Below the pieces are notes generated by a model. That model was not told where the DNA came from, made no database searches, and saw only the letters and a program-made list of their open reading frames with translations. The position numbers were made by a program, and so were the translations under genes. DNA of 64,000 nt from Candidatus Geothermarchaeum rappei (GTDB taxonomy: Archaea; Thermoproteota; Nitrososphaeria; Geothermarchaeales; JDFR-13), in NCBI GenBank assembly GCA_002011085.2, contig MTMB02000001.1, forward strand, positions 1,277,627 to 1,341,626, given 5' to 3'. Below are positions 53,716 through 62,477 of this stretch, piece after piece; positions within the stretch are counted from its first letter, which is position 1; every line of letters starts with the position of its first letter.

Positions 53716-53915
53716 AGCTTGACACCCCTTTCCCTCAAGATAGTTAATATCCTTGCACGAGTCCTCTTCAAAACCTTTATACGACCCGGCTTCTCAATAG
53801 CACCACCTGATTTAATCGCCCTTCTAAGCTTGAACAACTCCTCATTAACTTGATTCAATATCTCAATCAACTCCTCATTACTCTTTCCACGTAGCTCCTC
53901 GACTTCCCTAGCCAT
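53712..53915 (-). CDS. rpl29: ribosomal protein L29
   Basis: 67 aa, two long helices: LRGKSNEELIEILNQVNEELFKLR and KVLKRTRARILTILRERG. Overlaps rnp1 by 4 bp. Confidence 0.95.
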   Translation of the reverse strand: MAREVEELRGKSNEELIEILNQVNEELFKLRRAIKSGGAIEKPGRIKVLKRTRARILTILRERGVKL

Positions 53916-53917
53916 AT

Positions 53918-54577
53918 CTAACCACCCTCAGCAACCTCTTCACCAGACCCCTCCTGCTCCTCAGACGCCTCCTGCATAGCCAGGTAATCCTGGAGTGATA
54001 TAGGCATTATACTTACCTTTACACCTATGATACCCATCTTAGTCAAGACCGGGCGTTTAGCAGTCCTAACTAGGCGGCTTGCAAGTTCACCGCTTTTAAG
54101 AACAACACCAGATGAGAACTTTTCATATGCCGATCTAACGGTCCTAATCTTGCCACTTATAACTATCTCTACTCCAGCAGCCCCCGCGCTACGTATGACC
54201 CTCAGGGCCCAGAAACCTACTCTCCTATATCTTACGCCCCTAAGGAGCTGACGCTGGATCTGCCAAGCCATAATCTCTGGATCGAGCTCAGGCTCCTCCA
54301 CCTCATAAACTAGTAGACGTACATTTTCATAGCCAAATATCTTCTCTATCTCCTCCGAGATCTGCTTTATCCTCGCACCCCTCCGACCGATAACCAGACC
54401 TGGTCTAAGAACCTTAACGATTATCTTAGTCCCTATCGTACCTGTTGGAGATGATATTACCTTCATACTAGAAAAACCGGCAGCAGCCAACCTCTCCGCC
54501 AACCATTCCTTTAGCAGTAGATTCTTCCTCTCTTTATTAATGAAATACTTTAGTTTTGATAGATCCTTCTCCACCAT
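53918..54577 (-). CDS. rps3: ribosomal protein S3
   Basis: 219 aa. N-terminal KH domain with the GxxG loop in GLVIGRRGARIKQISEEIEKIFG and C-terminal S3 domain (ISGKIRTVRSAYEKFSSGVV). The acidic C-terminal tail is short. Confidence 0.96.
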   Translation of the reverse strand: MVEKDLSKLKYFINKERKNLLLKEWLAERLAAAGFSSMKVISSPTGTIGTKIIVKVLRPGLVIGRRGARIKQISEEIEKIFGYENVRLLVYEVEEPELDPEIMAWQIQRQLLRGVRYRRVGFWALRVIRSAGAAGVEIVISGKIRTVRSAYEKFSSGVVLKSGELASRLVRTAKRPVLTKMGIIGVKVSIMPISLQDYLAMQEASEEQEGSGEEVAEGG

Positions 54578-54583
54578 ATATTA

Positions 54584-55045
54584 CTACACCTCCATAGCAA
54601 CTATCTCTATATGGGTAAGGGTATCGAAATAAGGTGAGGAACGGCCAAAGGCCCTGGGGATATATTTTTTACGCTTCCTCCCCTTAAGCGCAACACAATG
54701 GATTATCTTTAGCCTAGATGTATCTAGACCCTTAAACTCAGCATTGTTCTCAAGGTTGTCAAGCAGCTTCAAAAAGAATTTAGCGGCTTTAACAGGATAT
54801 CTACCGCTGGGCCATCCCTCCAGACCCCTTCTATGAGGAACCTTCTTATTATACCTCTTAAAGAGGACTGGACGCCGCATAGCCACGACATCCTCCAAAT
54901 ATCTCCTTGCATCCTCCAGCATCTTACCTCTAATTTCTCTAGCGATCTCAACAGCGTGTTTAGGAGATATAGAAACCTCTCTTAAACTCGCCTTTGCGAT
55001 CCTCTCTTCATCCTCAAGTTTAATACTGTATCGCCATGTGGGCAT
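54584..55045 (-). CDS. rpl22: ribosomal protein L22
   Basis: 153 aa: SIKLEDEERIAKASLREVSISPKHAVEIAREIRG then the extended loop (PHRRGLEGWPSGRYPVKAAKFFLKLL). First gene of the run. ATG 55045 follows GGTGAT at about 6 nt; ATG 55051 is an alternative. The genes that normally precede it (rpl3, rpl4, rpl23, rpl2, rps19) are missing, and an intergenic region with a TATA box lies upstream instead. Confidence 0.94.
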   Translation of the reverse strand: MPTWRYSIKLEDEERIAKASLREVSISPKHAVEIAREIRGKMLEDARRYLEDVVAMRRPVLFKRYNKKVPHRRGLEGWPSGRYPVKAAKFFLKLLDNLENNAEFKGLDTSRLKIIHCVALKGRKRKKYIPRAFGRSSPYFDTLTHIEIVAMEV

Positions 55046-55095
55046 TACCATATCACCGCATCTCAACCCTACTACTCAAATTATGACATGGATAG

Positions 55096-55106
55096 TTAAA
55101 TATAAA
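55096..55106 (-). promoter_or_regulatory. TATA box for rpl22-led ribosomal operon
   Basis: Coding strand TTTATATTTAA, about 55 nt before the rpl22 ATG, in a 249-bp AT-rich intergenic region with no other gene visible. Confidence 0.45.
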
Positions 55107-55294
55107 TAATAAATAAAAATATTTTTCGCTTTGTTACATACAGGAAGCTCAAAAATAGGGAATGTTTTCCCCAAATACTTGGGCATCCCAATGAGGTTTT
55201 AATAACATAGTTTTATATAGATTAAATGTGGATATATAAAGATATTACTTATAAAACATTTGGCATATTATCTTAATAAGTTCGAGTTGATTTA

Positions 55295-55822
55295 ATGAAT
55301 AAAAGAATTTTATATGGAATGACGATTCTAATTGCTTCTCTAATGATGATTACGCCGAATATCGCTGGCGTATTGGCTCCAGATGGCCCTGGAGTCGTAT
55401 ACCAAGAAACTTTCTATGGGATGGTTAACGCCAGATTCACATGGAGTGCCGAGGGATATTCAGAGACGGAAACAGATCAGGAAATGGCTTTGATAACAAT
55501 AACTGTGTATGATGACAATACAGTAAATGTGTTTTTTGATTTTCCATTCTGGAGTGAAGATTATACTGGTAAGATAAGGGTAATGGTTAATAAGACGAAT
55601 TATCTATTTATCGCAGCCTGGGTATATAATCCCTACGATGAGATATCGAGGATAAGGATATTTATAAGGATAACTCCTTCTGGACTTGATCTTAGAATGA
55701 ATGGAATGGGGTATTTCAATACGAATGATGCGCCTCCATTGTTAGTAGCACCTGGTCCTCAGATATTTTTCTTTGGTTTTACCTATATCGTTAGACATGC
55801 GGAAGTAGCTGTAGAAGTGTAG
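55295..55822 (+). CDS. secreted protein of unknown function
   Basis: 175 aa. Signal peptide (ILYGMTILIASLMMITPNIAGVLA), then a beta-rich domain with several aromatic positions (VNVFFDFPFWSEDYTG, PQIFFFGFTYIV) and no Cys. No family is recognised and there is no second TM. It is a single gene between two minus-strand operons, with its own TATA-like AT-rich upstream region and a hairpin terminator after it. Confidence 0.6.
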   Translation: MNKRILYGMTILIASLMMITPNIAGVLAPDGPGVVYQETFYGMVNARFTWSAEGYSETETDQEMALITITVYDDNTVNVFFDFPFWSEDYTGKIRVMVNKTNYLFIAAWVYNPYDEISRIRIFIRITPSGLDLRMNGMGYFNTNDAPPLLVAPGPQIFFFGFTYIVRHAEVAVEV

Positions 55823-55832
55823 GAATCAGTGT

Positions 55833-55860
55833 GAGGGATAAATCATCCCTCTAATTTTTT
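55833..55860 (+). terminator. hairpin plus T-run after secreted-protein gene
   Basis: GAGGGAT/ATCCCTC stem of 7 bp, 5-nt loop, followed by TAATTTTTT. It lies 11 bp after the stop at 55822, in the convergent gap with tfe. Confidence 0.55.
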
Positions 55861-55951
55861 ACTATGTAACTAATTTGAATATAGATGAGGTTAAGAACAC
55901 TTGAAACCTAGCTATTCAAAAAATAAATTATCTTGAGCCGTCGGGAGCGGG

Positions 55952-56536
55952 CTAGGAATCCGGGGAAGATGATTCGTCACTGGATATCTGGACCTTATCA
56001 AAATAGTTTTCATATATTTTTTTCATCTCGGCTAACGCCCATGATAATGATGCAATTAGTTTAGCATTATCATACGGCATCAGCGTTCTCCCACATTTAT
56101 TGCATCTGAACATCATATCAGCTGCTTCGGAAAACGTGTATCTTGGATGGGTCTTGTCACCACACCAGTAGAAAATATTCTGAGACTCGTATTCAATTCG
56201 TTTCTCAAGCCTGTCTATGATCTTGCGATATAGACCTAGTATAATGCCATCCACCTGCTCAATTGGAAGGACCCAGTAGAAAGTGATCCAACCAGTTTCA
56301 CTTACAACCTTCTTCGATATAAGTAGTCCTTCCGTGGATAATACCCATATAACTTTTCTAATCTCGCTTTCACTCATCTCCAGCTCTTCAGCGATCTCGG
56401 CATCTGTAGCCTGGCCTTTCCTAGCAATAGCCTCAATTATACGTCTAGCTAACTCTCCCCTATAGGCTTCAGCAAGTGTAGCGAGGACGTAGACTGCAGA
56501 GGAATACATATCCTCCTCCTTATTTTTACCCATCAT
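55952..56536 (-). CDS. tfe: transcription initiation factor E, alpha subunit
   Basis: 194 aa. N-terminal extended winged helix (GQATDAEIAEELEMSESEIRKVIWVLSTEGLL), a coiled-coil helix, then a zinc-ribbon region (YWCGDKTHPRYTFSEAADMMFRCNKCG). The first metal half has only one Cys where CxxC is usual, so metal binding may use His or be altered. TFE helps TBP/TFB open promoters. ATG 56536 follows GGAGG at 5 nt. It precedes trm56-hflX-mbf1 on the same strand, a crenarchaeal order. Confidence 0.93.
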   Translation of the reverse strand: MMGKNKEEDMYSSAVYVLATLAEAYRGELARRIIEAIARKGQATDAEIAEELEMSESEIRKVIWVLSTEGLLISKKVVSETGWITFYWVLPIEQVDGIILGLYRKIIDRLEKRIEYESQNIFYWCGDKTHPRYTFSEAADMMFRCNKCGRTLMPYDNAKLIASLSWALAEMKKIYENYFDKVQISSDESSSPDS

Positions 56537-56573
56537 AAAAACCTCCAATATACTGCTAAAAATATATTAATAG

Positions 56574-57095
56574 TCATCGTAACTTAACTACTTTTTTACC
56601 TTTTTCCATAGGTATAACCTTATATTTAGCACCGGGAAAATCAAGTTTAAACTCGGCTCCTTGATGATAATAGTCTAGGAATACGGCTAATGCGGCTATC
56701 TCGGAGTGAGGTTGAGTAGTAATAGATACATTATAAGTTGCTAAATCAAAGAATATGGAGTCAACCTTCTCACTGCCTACTATGACCAGTATCTTATCGT
56801 GTCTACGTATATCATCAATTACATCGGGGAGAGGTATTCCATACATCGTTAAATGGACTACTTGCCCCTTCTCCAGAATCCATTTCCTAGTAAACTGAAC
56901 AGGGTTATCGACATATTCAATTGAAAACTTTCCACCCCATCTCTCAACGACACCCCTTATTTTATCCTCCAGAGACATATCTTGATCGCCACTGTAATAC
57001 ATTCCTTGGGCTCCAAACGCTCTAGCGACAAGTGCAAGATGTGTAGTAACCCTTTTATCCCGCTCGACCCTATGTGTGAGTCTTAATATCCACAC
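56574..57095 (-). CDS. trm56: tRNA (cytidine-56)-2'-O-methyltransferase
   Basis: About 173 aa SPOUT enzyme. The family N-terminus WILRLTHRVERDKRVTTHLALVARAFGA follows a GTG at 57095; the track start adds unconserved residues. SAM-binding knot segments are HLTMYG, VIVGSEKV and PHSEIAALAVFLD. It methylates C56 in the T-loop of archaeal tRNAs. It overlaps the end of hflX by 26 bp. Confidence 0.92.
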   Translation of the reverse strand: MWILRLTHRVERDKRVTTHLALVARAFGAQGMYYSGDQDMSLEDKIRGVVERWGGKFSIEYVDNPVQFTRKWILEKGQVVHLTMYGIPLPDVIDDIRRHDKILVIVGSEKVDSIFFDLATYNVSITTQPHSEIAALAVFLDYYHQGAEFKLDFPGAKYKVIPMEKGKKVVKLR

Positions 57096-58362
57096 TTTCC
57101 TCGACAACAATCTTACCCCCCATATCCTTAACATACTTCTTTATCGCCCAGATATCCTCTAGATCCACTGATCCAGATATGACTATGCCGTTTTCAGTAA
57201 AATCTATTTTATAGTCGCCTAAATGCTCCTTAAAGAACTCAATCGCCTTAGCCCAGCCATCTATATAGGGTATCTCCAGCTTAGCCCACACCATATCTCC
57301 AAGAAGCCGCTCTATCATATCAATAAGTTTATCAATGTTTTCACCTGTCTTTGCAGATATCAACATTACATGCCCAGAATATTCTTGGAAGAATGAGACT
57401 ATCCCTTTCAATGCAAGCTCATTATTTATCTCGTCTATCTTATTACCTACTATAATTATCTCACCGTCGTATCCAAGCGTATGAAGAATATCCCATGATG
57501 TAAGGAACTTTTTCTTTATCTTGTCAAAAGGCTCTGACACATCTATCATGAGGAGAACGAGGTCTGAGAAAACGATCTCTTCTAGCGTCGAGTAGAAGGC
57601 TGTGACCATGAAAGGGGGGAGATCGCTTATAAAGCCTATCGTATCAACGAGATAACACTTCCATGGACCGACTTTTATCAAGGCAAATTTTGTGGATAGG
57701 GTTGTGAAGGGCTCCTCACCCGTCTTCTCCATCATTCCCGAGAGTGTATTGAATAAAGTCGTCTTCCCAGAGGAATAGTAGCCTGCAATTGATATTGTCT
57801 TATACCCCTTCTTCTTCCTATGTATCCTATGTACATCACGCTTCTTACGCTCCTCCTCAAGCTTACGTTTTATATTCTGTATACGCCTCTGGATCTCATT
57901 ATAATACAGATCTACCTCATATGCACCTAAACCAACTGTTAAGGCGGTCTGCTCCCCCAATTTCCTCAGCCGAACCCTCTCCCTCGCCCTAGCCAACTCA
58001 TATTGTAAAGATGCTAACTTAATCTGGAGATCAGCTTCCTTGGATGGAGAGTGGAGCTCGAATATCTCTAGAATTATCTCAAGCCTATCCTTAGGCTCCA
58101 CCTTAAGCTCCTGAGCTATATTATATAGGTGCTTAGGCTTGAGCGGAACGTCAAATATAACCTGGGAAGCCCCATGTTTCTTCATAGCCTGTTTAATCTC
58201 ATTTAATTTATAATCACTAAGGCCTCTCCCAGTAAAACGCCTTACATATACATAGCCCACAATCTCATAACCAGCTTCCTTAGCTAATATCCTAAACTCC
58301 TCAATATTATCCCTATTAAGGATAACAGCTATAGCACGTTTATACCCGTTCATCCCCATCAT
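57070..58362 (-). CDS. hflX: GTPase HflX
   Basis: 430 aa. N-terminal HflX domain plus coiled coil (ELARARERVRLRKLGEQ, ERKKRDVHRIHRKK), then the G-domain with GYYSSGKTTLFN (P-loop), DTIGFISDLP and GNKID. It binds ribosomes, probably for rescue or subunit splitting under stress. The glycine-rich linker before the P-loop is short. It overlaps mbf1 by 23 bp. Starts at 58362 or at the in-frame ATG 58353. Confidence 0.93.
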   Translation of the reverse strand: MMGMNGYKRAIAVILNRDNIEEFRILAKEAGYEIVGYVYVRRFTGRGLSDYKLNEIKQAMKKHGASQVIFDVPLKPKHLYNIAQELKVEPKDRLEIILEIFELHSPSKEADLQIKLASLQYELARARERVRLRKLGEQTALTVGLGAYEVDLYYNEIQRRIQNIKRKLEEERKKRDVHRIHRKKKGYKTISIAGYYSSGKTTLFNTLSGMMEKTGEEPFTTLSTKFALIKVGPWKCYLVDTIGFISDLPPFMVTAFYSTLEEIVFSDLVLLMIDVSEPFDKIKKKFLTSWDILHTLGYDGEIIIVGNKIDEINNELALKGIVSFFQEYSGHVMLISAKTGENIDKLIDMIERLLGDMVWAKLEIPYIDGWAKAIEFFKEHLGDYKIDFTENGIVISGSVDLEDIWAIKKYVKDMGGKIVVEESVDIKTHT

Positions 58363-58870
58363 CGTATCTAATTAAATCCCCCAATGTAATAGAAAAATCT
58401 TCATCCACATCCTCCGCAACAATATACTCCTCCTCACCAGCCTCCTTAAATAACTTGATGTTAAGTATTTTCTCAAGTCTCCTCGCGATTTCAGGTGTCG
58501 GTGGAAGTATCCCCGCCTCAACTTTCTTAATGTACGATACCTTAACCTTCAGCTCCCTAGCTAGGTCAGTCTGTGTAAGACCTAGAGCCTCTCTACCTCT
58601 CTTAATTAGATCACCATAGTTTTCAACATACTCCATCTCATCATCAAGAGCCTTCAGAGATACACGTCTCCTTTTTACAGGTGGGCTTACAATTGGTGCA
58701 GTGGTTTTAGGCTTAGTTATGCTCTTCCTCCTCGTAAAGGGTTGACTGATGTGTTTCACTCTAATAAGACCATATTTATCTATACACTCTGGGCATGCCA
58801 AGCCCCTTCTACCTTTATAAATCACTTCATACAGTGGCTGCATCTCAACGCCACATATCTCACATCTCAT
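58340..58870 (-). CDS. mbf1: multiprotein bridging factor 1 homologue (aMBF1)
   Basis: 176 aa, starting MRCEICG. An N-terminal zinc ribbon (CEIC...CPEC), a basic linker (RRKSITKPKT), then a Cro/C1-type HTH (GREALGLTQTDLARELKVKVSYIKKVE) and an acidic tail. The archaeal protein contacts the ribosome as well as DNA. The track ORF extends 31 residues upstream without support. It is divergent from nac across an 80-bp shared promoter region. Confidence 0.93.
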   Translation of the reverse strand: MRCEICGVEMQPLYEVIYKGRRGLACPECIDKYGLIRVKHISQPFTRRKSITKPKTTAPIVSPPVKRRRVSLKALDDEMEYVENYGDLIKRGREALGLTQTDLARELKVKVSYIKKVEAGILPPTPEIARRLEKILNIKLFKEAGEEEYIVAEDVDEDFSITLGDLIRYDDGDERV

Positions 58871-58950
58871 TGTCGACACCAAAAATAAATTAAAAACCTT
58901 TATTCCCAATAACTTACATATAATACTATAGTGTTTCGAGGGATAAGAAC

Positions 58951-59301
58951 ATGAGGTTCTCAAACAGGGAAATCAGGAGGATGATGAAGAAGGCGGGGAT
59001 CGTGTTTGAGGAAGTCAAGGATGTAAGTAGGGTAGATATAGTCTTAAATGACGGTACCATCATCCGGATTATAGATCCAGTTGTGGCGAAGATGAAGGTA
59101 TCTGGACAAGTCACCTATCAGATTACTGGTAAGGAGGAGATAGTGGAGGAGGAAGAGACCCCTATAGAGATAACTGAGGAGGATATAAAGATCGTTATGG
59201 AACAGGCTGGAGTCGATAGGGACCTAGCTATAAAGGCTCTAGAGATGACTGGGGGAGATATAGCTGAAGCAATTATGGTGCTTAAGGAGGCTAACTTCTA
59301 A
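58951..59301 (+). CDS. nac: nascent polypeptide-associated complex protein
   Basis: 116 aa archaeal NAC alpha. The NAC domain is FSNREIRRMMKKAGIVFEEV through the ISGKEE-like VTYQITGKEE, followed by a C-terminal UBA domain (DIKIVMEQAGVDRDLAIKALEMTGGDIAEAIM). It forms homodimers at the ribosome exit site. The 3' end overlaps the convergent unknown gene by 11 bp. Confidence 0.95.
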   Translation: MRFSNREIRRMMKKAGIVFEEVKDVSRVDIVLNDGTIIRIIDPVVAKMKVSGQVTYQITGKEEIVEEEETPIEITEEDIKIVMEQAGVDRDLAIKALEMTGGDIAEAIMVLKEANF

Positions 59302-60763
59302 CAATTATCTTCAGGAGCTGATAGCCTGATTTAATAAATTTAGCAAGCGTAAGTTTAAGATCATCAACGTCAATTACCACTGTCTTTATAGGCGGCGTGT
59401 ATCCATTCAACAATAAATTGATCTTTTTGTTATCCAAAGGCTCTGAAACACCATAGCTGATATATCCTAGTCTCCTCTCAGACACAACCCGATCAACATC
59501 AGATATTATCCCAAGAACTTTCTCATTAGACTTATCAATCAACTTACTTAATCTGTCGAAGACAAGTATACTGAAGGATCTCTTCCCATCTAGGCCTAAT
59601 ACACTTGACTTCCATCGAACATATTTAGATAAGGAGTTTAGACCGTCTCGAAGGAAGGTTTCTTTAACTCCTTGATTAAAGAGGCTTTCTACATCTATAT
59701 TGAGAGTAGCTATTAAAACCTGCAAAATATCCCCTCCCTCTAGAACTGAGGCAGAGTATCCCCTTGAAGAATATAGCCTGTTAGGATTTATGGAGGCGTT
59801 TACAAATAGAGTATCAATACCCATTTTAGCGTTGTTAAACAGCATCCTGAGTGTAAGGTCGTCACCCAATATCTTTAGGTCATCAACATGTATAACGACT
59901 GAAAAAGCTTTTCTAAATTCGAGGAGGCGTCTATACATATCGTTTACATCAGGTGAGTAACGTTCATAATCTATGTTTATAGTTATGTAGCTCTCTCTTG
60001 GCACGAGAGACAAATACTCTACAAAACTTGGAGAGTCTGAATGGAGATACACATATTCATTAATTTGTGGCCTGAGGTTTAATGAGCCTATTTCTGGAGA
60101 TGTGAGGAAAAGAGCATAGCATTTAGTTAAGTACTCCGGAGTATCAATAGCAAATTTATTGTCTTTATATAGCATCGGAGCATGGCCTATGAGTATGTTC
60201 TCTAGAACCTTCCTATATATAGACTTATTTGAGGGAATGAGGGTATTGGTATCTATAGATATTAATTGTTTGGACAAGAGTCTACTGAGCTCTATATAGC
60301 CGTCTCTAATCAGTAGGTGGGAGAGGAGTAGGATTAGATATTCTTTTGAGAGTACACCCTTACTTGCAACTAAGCTTTTAAGCTCATTATAATATTTAGA
60401 GATACCGCTAGATGGAAGATAATTACCTAATATTGACTCCACAACAGGGAAATCCATCCTTATGAAGCCATCGTCGTTCCATATGTAGATATCCCCACTT
60501 TCTATAAACAGTGATAATATGTTATTATAGATAGCATATCCCTTAGGGGATAATTTATAGACGCCTCTATCCACCTTGTTAACCAGCCCCGCCTCACGCA
60601 GTTTTTCTAGGCAGTAAAGGACCTTTCTTTTACCCATATTAACATGCCCACTTATAAGTGAGGGAGGAGAAGGACCTTCCTTAGCTAGACAATCCATTAT
60701 GCTTATACAGTCCCCACGCAGGATCCCCAATAGTTTTTCCAGGCCCTCCATAGGTATCAACAA
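59291..60763 (-). CDS. winged-helix protein with large C-terminal domain of unknown function
   Basis: 490 aa. An N-terminal winged helix (about residues 20-75: PSLISGHVNMGKRKVLYCLEKLREAGLVNKVDRGVYKLSPKG). The remaining about 410 residues form an alpha/beta domain with segments such as YITINIDYERYSPDVNDMYRRL and AFSVVIHVDDLKIL. I do not recognise it. A faint similarity in rhythm to anaerobic ribonucleotide reductase-like proteins came to mind but cannot be supported. Its neighbours (nac, ggt) give no hint. Confidence 0.55.
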   Translation of the reverse strand: MLIPMEGLEKLLGILRGDCISIMDCLAKEGPSPPSLISGHVNMGKRKVLYCLEKLREAGLVNKVDRGVYKLSPKGYAIYNNILSLFIESGDIYIWNDDGFIRMDFPVVESILGNYLPSSGISKYYNELKSLVASKGVLSKEYLILLLSHLLIRDGYIELSRLLSKQLISIDTNTLIPSNKSIYRKVLENILIGHAPMLYKDNKFAIDTPEYLTKCYALFLTSPEIGSLNLRPQINEYVYLHSDSPSFVEYLSLVPRESYITINIDYERYSPDVNDMYRRLLEFRKAFSVVIHVDDLKILGDDLTLRMLFNNAKMGIDTLFVNASINPNRLYSSRGYSASVLEGGDILQVLIATLNIDVESLFNQGVKETFLRDGLNSLSKYVRWKSSVLGLDGKRSFSILVFDRLSKLIDKSNEKVLGIISDVDRVVSERRLGYISYGVSEPLDNKKINLLLNGYTPPIKTVVIDVDDLKLTLAKFIKSGYQLLKIIVRS

Positions 60764-60828
60764 TCAATAATTAAAGTAAAATTATATTTTATTCTAATGA
60801 AACTTAGCTGGATACTCAAGCCAGGCAT

Positions 60829-62403
60829 CTATTCTAAAGTGGATACGCCAAATTGTTTCCTGGGATCGCTTACACCCAATACCAAACCGTTGTCTAGAAA
60901 CTCGATAGCCTCTACTGCACCCATATATATACTGTATTTTCCGAAATATGGGTTTAAGATGCCTCTTCTAGAAACATCCTCAACTACAGTGTCTCTAGGA
61001 ATGTGTTTCAAGTTGAACCCTTCTACATAGATCTTATTGTTGAAATAATGGAGACGCGGTTTAAACATGGCTGATACTAGATCCATGTCGAGAAATAGCC
61101 GGTAGAGTAGGACCTGAAGTAATGCTGATACAATTCTGGTTCCACCAGACGCCCCGATGACCAGCATCGGTTTACCATCTTTAAATACTATGGTAGGGCT
61201 CATGCTACTCCTTGGACGCTTCCCAGGCTGGATATAATTTGAAGACTTGGGATTATAATCGAAGTCGTGTAGCTCATCGTTCATAAGTAAGCCGGTATCC
61301 TTAATTGCTACTCCAGAACCCATGAAACACTCCAATGTCTCGGTTAGGGAAATCATGTTACCCTCCTGATCCACAACACTAATATGCGCCGTGCCTCGAT
61401 CCTCCCTTCCACAGCATTTTCCTATAGGCTGTGATTCGTCTGTAATTATGTTTTTAGCCTCCTCAATATGCTTGTCACTCAAGAATTTAGAAGGATCAGT
61501 GTCTTTTATGAAGTCGGGATCATGGATATACAGATCTCTTTCATACATAAGCAGCTGTAGGGTTCTTAGGAGAAGAAGCTCGATATTCCCTCTATCTAGG
61601 GATAATTCATTTAGGATTTTTAGGCCTTCGACTAACAATGCTCCTGAACCGGGAGGTGGCATTGTAACAATCGTATACCCACCTACTTCGTAGACCAGCG
61701 GCTCCCTGATCTTCACTCTATACAAGTTTAGATCAGCACTTGAGATGGTACCACCATTCTCCTCCATATCCTTTATAATCTGGTCAGCTACATGCCCCCG
61801 ATAGAATGTATCCACGCCCTCTTCAAGAATGTATTTAAGTGTGTTAGCCAGATCCTTCTGGATAAGTAATTCCCCGGTCTTGTAAGCCTCATTATTCCGC
61901 AGGAACACGTCGCTAGAATATTTATTTCGACGAATTTTCTCCAGCGACCTAGGAATATATTTCATTGCAAACTCCCATAGTGGAGATACTGCGATGCCCT
62001 CGGAAGCGTATTTTATTGGGTAATGGAAGACATCCTTTAAACTCAATAGGCCATATTTTTCATGTAAGTATAATAGGCCTGCTACGAAGCCGGGTACACC
62101 TATAGAAGAGTATCCCGTGGATTTATTCTCCTCCACATCATAATCCGAGGGGTTAATCCCATTGGGAGCGACCTCTCGATGATCAACTATTTCCATACTC
62201 CCATCATTCATATGGACGAGGCCGAAGCCCCCGCCTCCCAACCCCATCCATCCAGGCTCTACAACAGCCATCGTGAGAGACGTGGCTACAGCAGCGTCAA
62301 CGGCATTACCGCCCTTCTTAAGTATGTGAATACCGACTTCCGACGCGAGTGGAGATAGACTGACCACCGCGCCCCTGCCTATAGCTACACCATGCATATT
62401 CAT
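60829..62403 (-). CDS. ggt: gamma-glutamyltransferase family protein
   Basis: 524 aa Ntn hydrolase. The catalytic Thr is in EDRGTAHISVVDQEGN near residue 337, the point of autoprocessing into two subunits. The N-terminal part has GGNAVDAAVATSLTMAVVEP and GGGGFGLVH, and the C-terminal part SMSPTIVFKDGKP and GASGGTRI. No signal peptide is visible, so it is probably cytosolic. The substrate in an archaeon without known glutathione is unclear; hydrolysis of gamma-glutamyl compounds is a guess. Confidence 0.9.
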   Translation of the reverse strand: MNMHGVAIGRGAVVSLSPLASEVGIHILKKGGNAVDAAVATSLTMAVVEPGWMGLGGGGFGLVHMNDGSMEIVDHREVAPNGINPSDYDVEENKSTGYSSIGVPGFVAGLLYLHEKYGLLSLKDVFHYPIKYASEGIAVSPLWEFAMKYIPRSLEKIRRNKYSSDVFLRNNEAYKTGELLIQKDLANTLKYILEEGVDTFYRGHVADQIIKDMEENGGTISSADLNLYRVKIREPLVYEVGGYTIVTMPPPGSGALLVEGLKILNELSLDRGNIELLLLRTLQLLMYERDLYIHDPDFIKDTDPSKFLSDKHIEEAKNIITDESQPIGKCCGREDRGTAHISVVDQEGNMISLTETLECFMGSGVAIKDTGLLMNDELHDFDYNPKSSNYIQPGKRPRSSMSPTIVFKDGKPMLVIGASGGTRIVSALLQVLLYRLFLDMDLVSAMFKPRLHYFNNKIYVEGFNLKHIPRDTVVEDVSRRGILNPYFGKYSIYMGAVEAIEFLDNGLVLGVSDPRKQFGVSTLE

Positions 62404-62477
62404 AATAAAGAAATCAGATAGATGGGAATTCTAATAAGTATTAAAAATAATATGGAGGGGTATAATGCCATAAAAAA

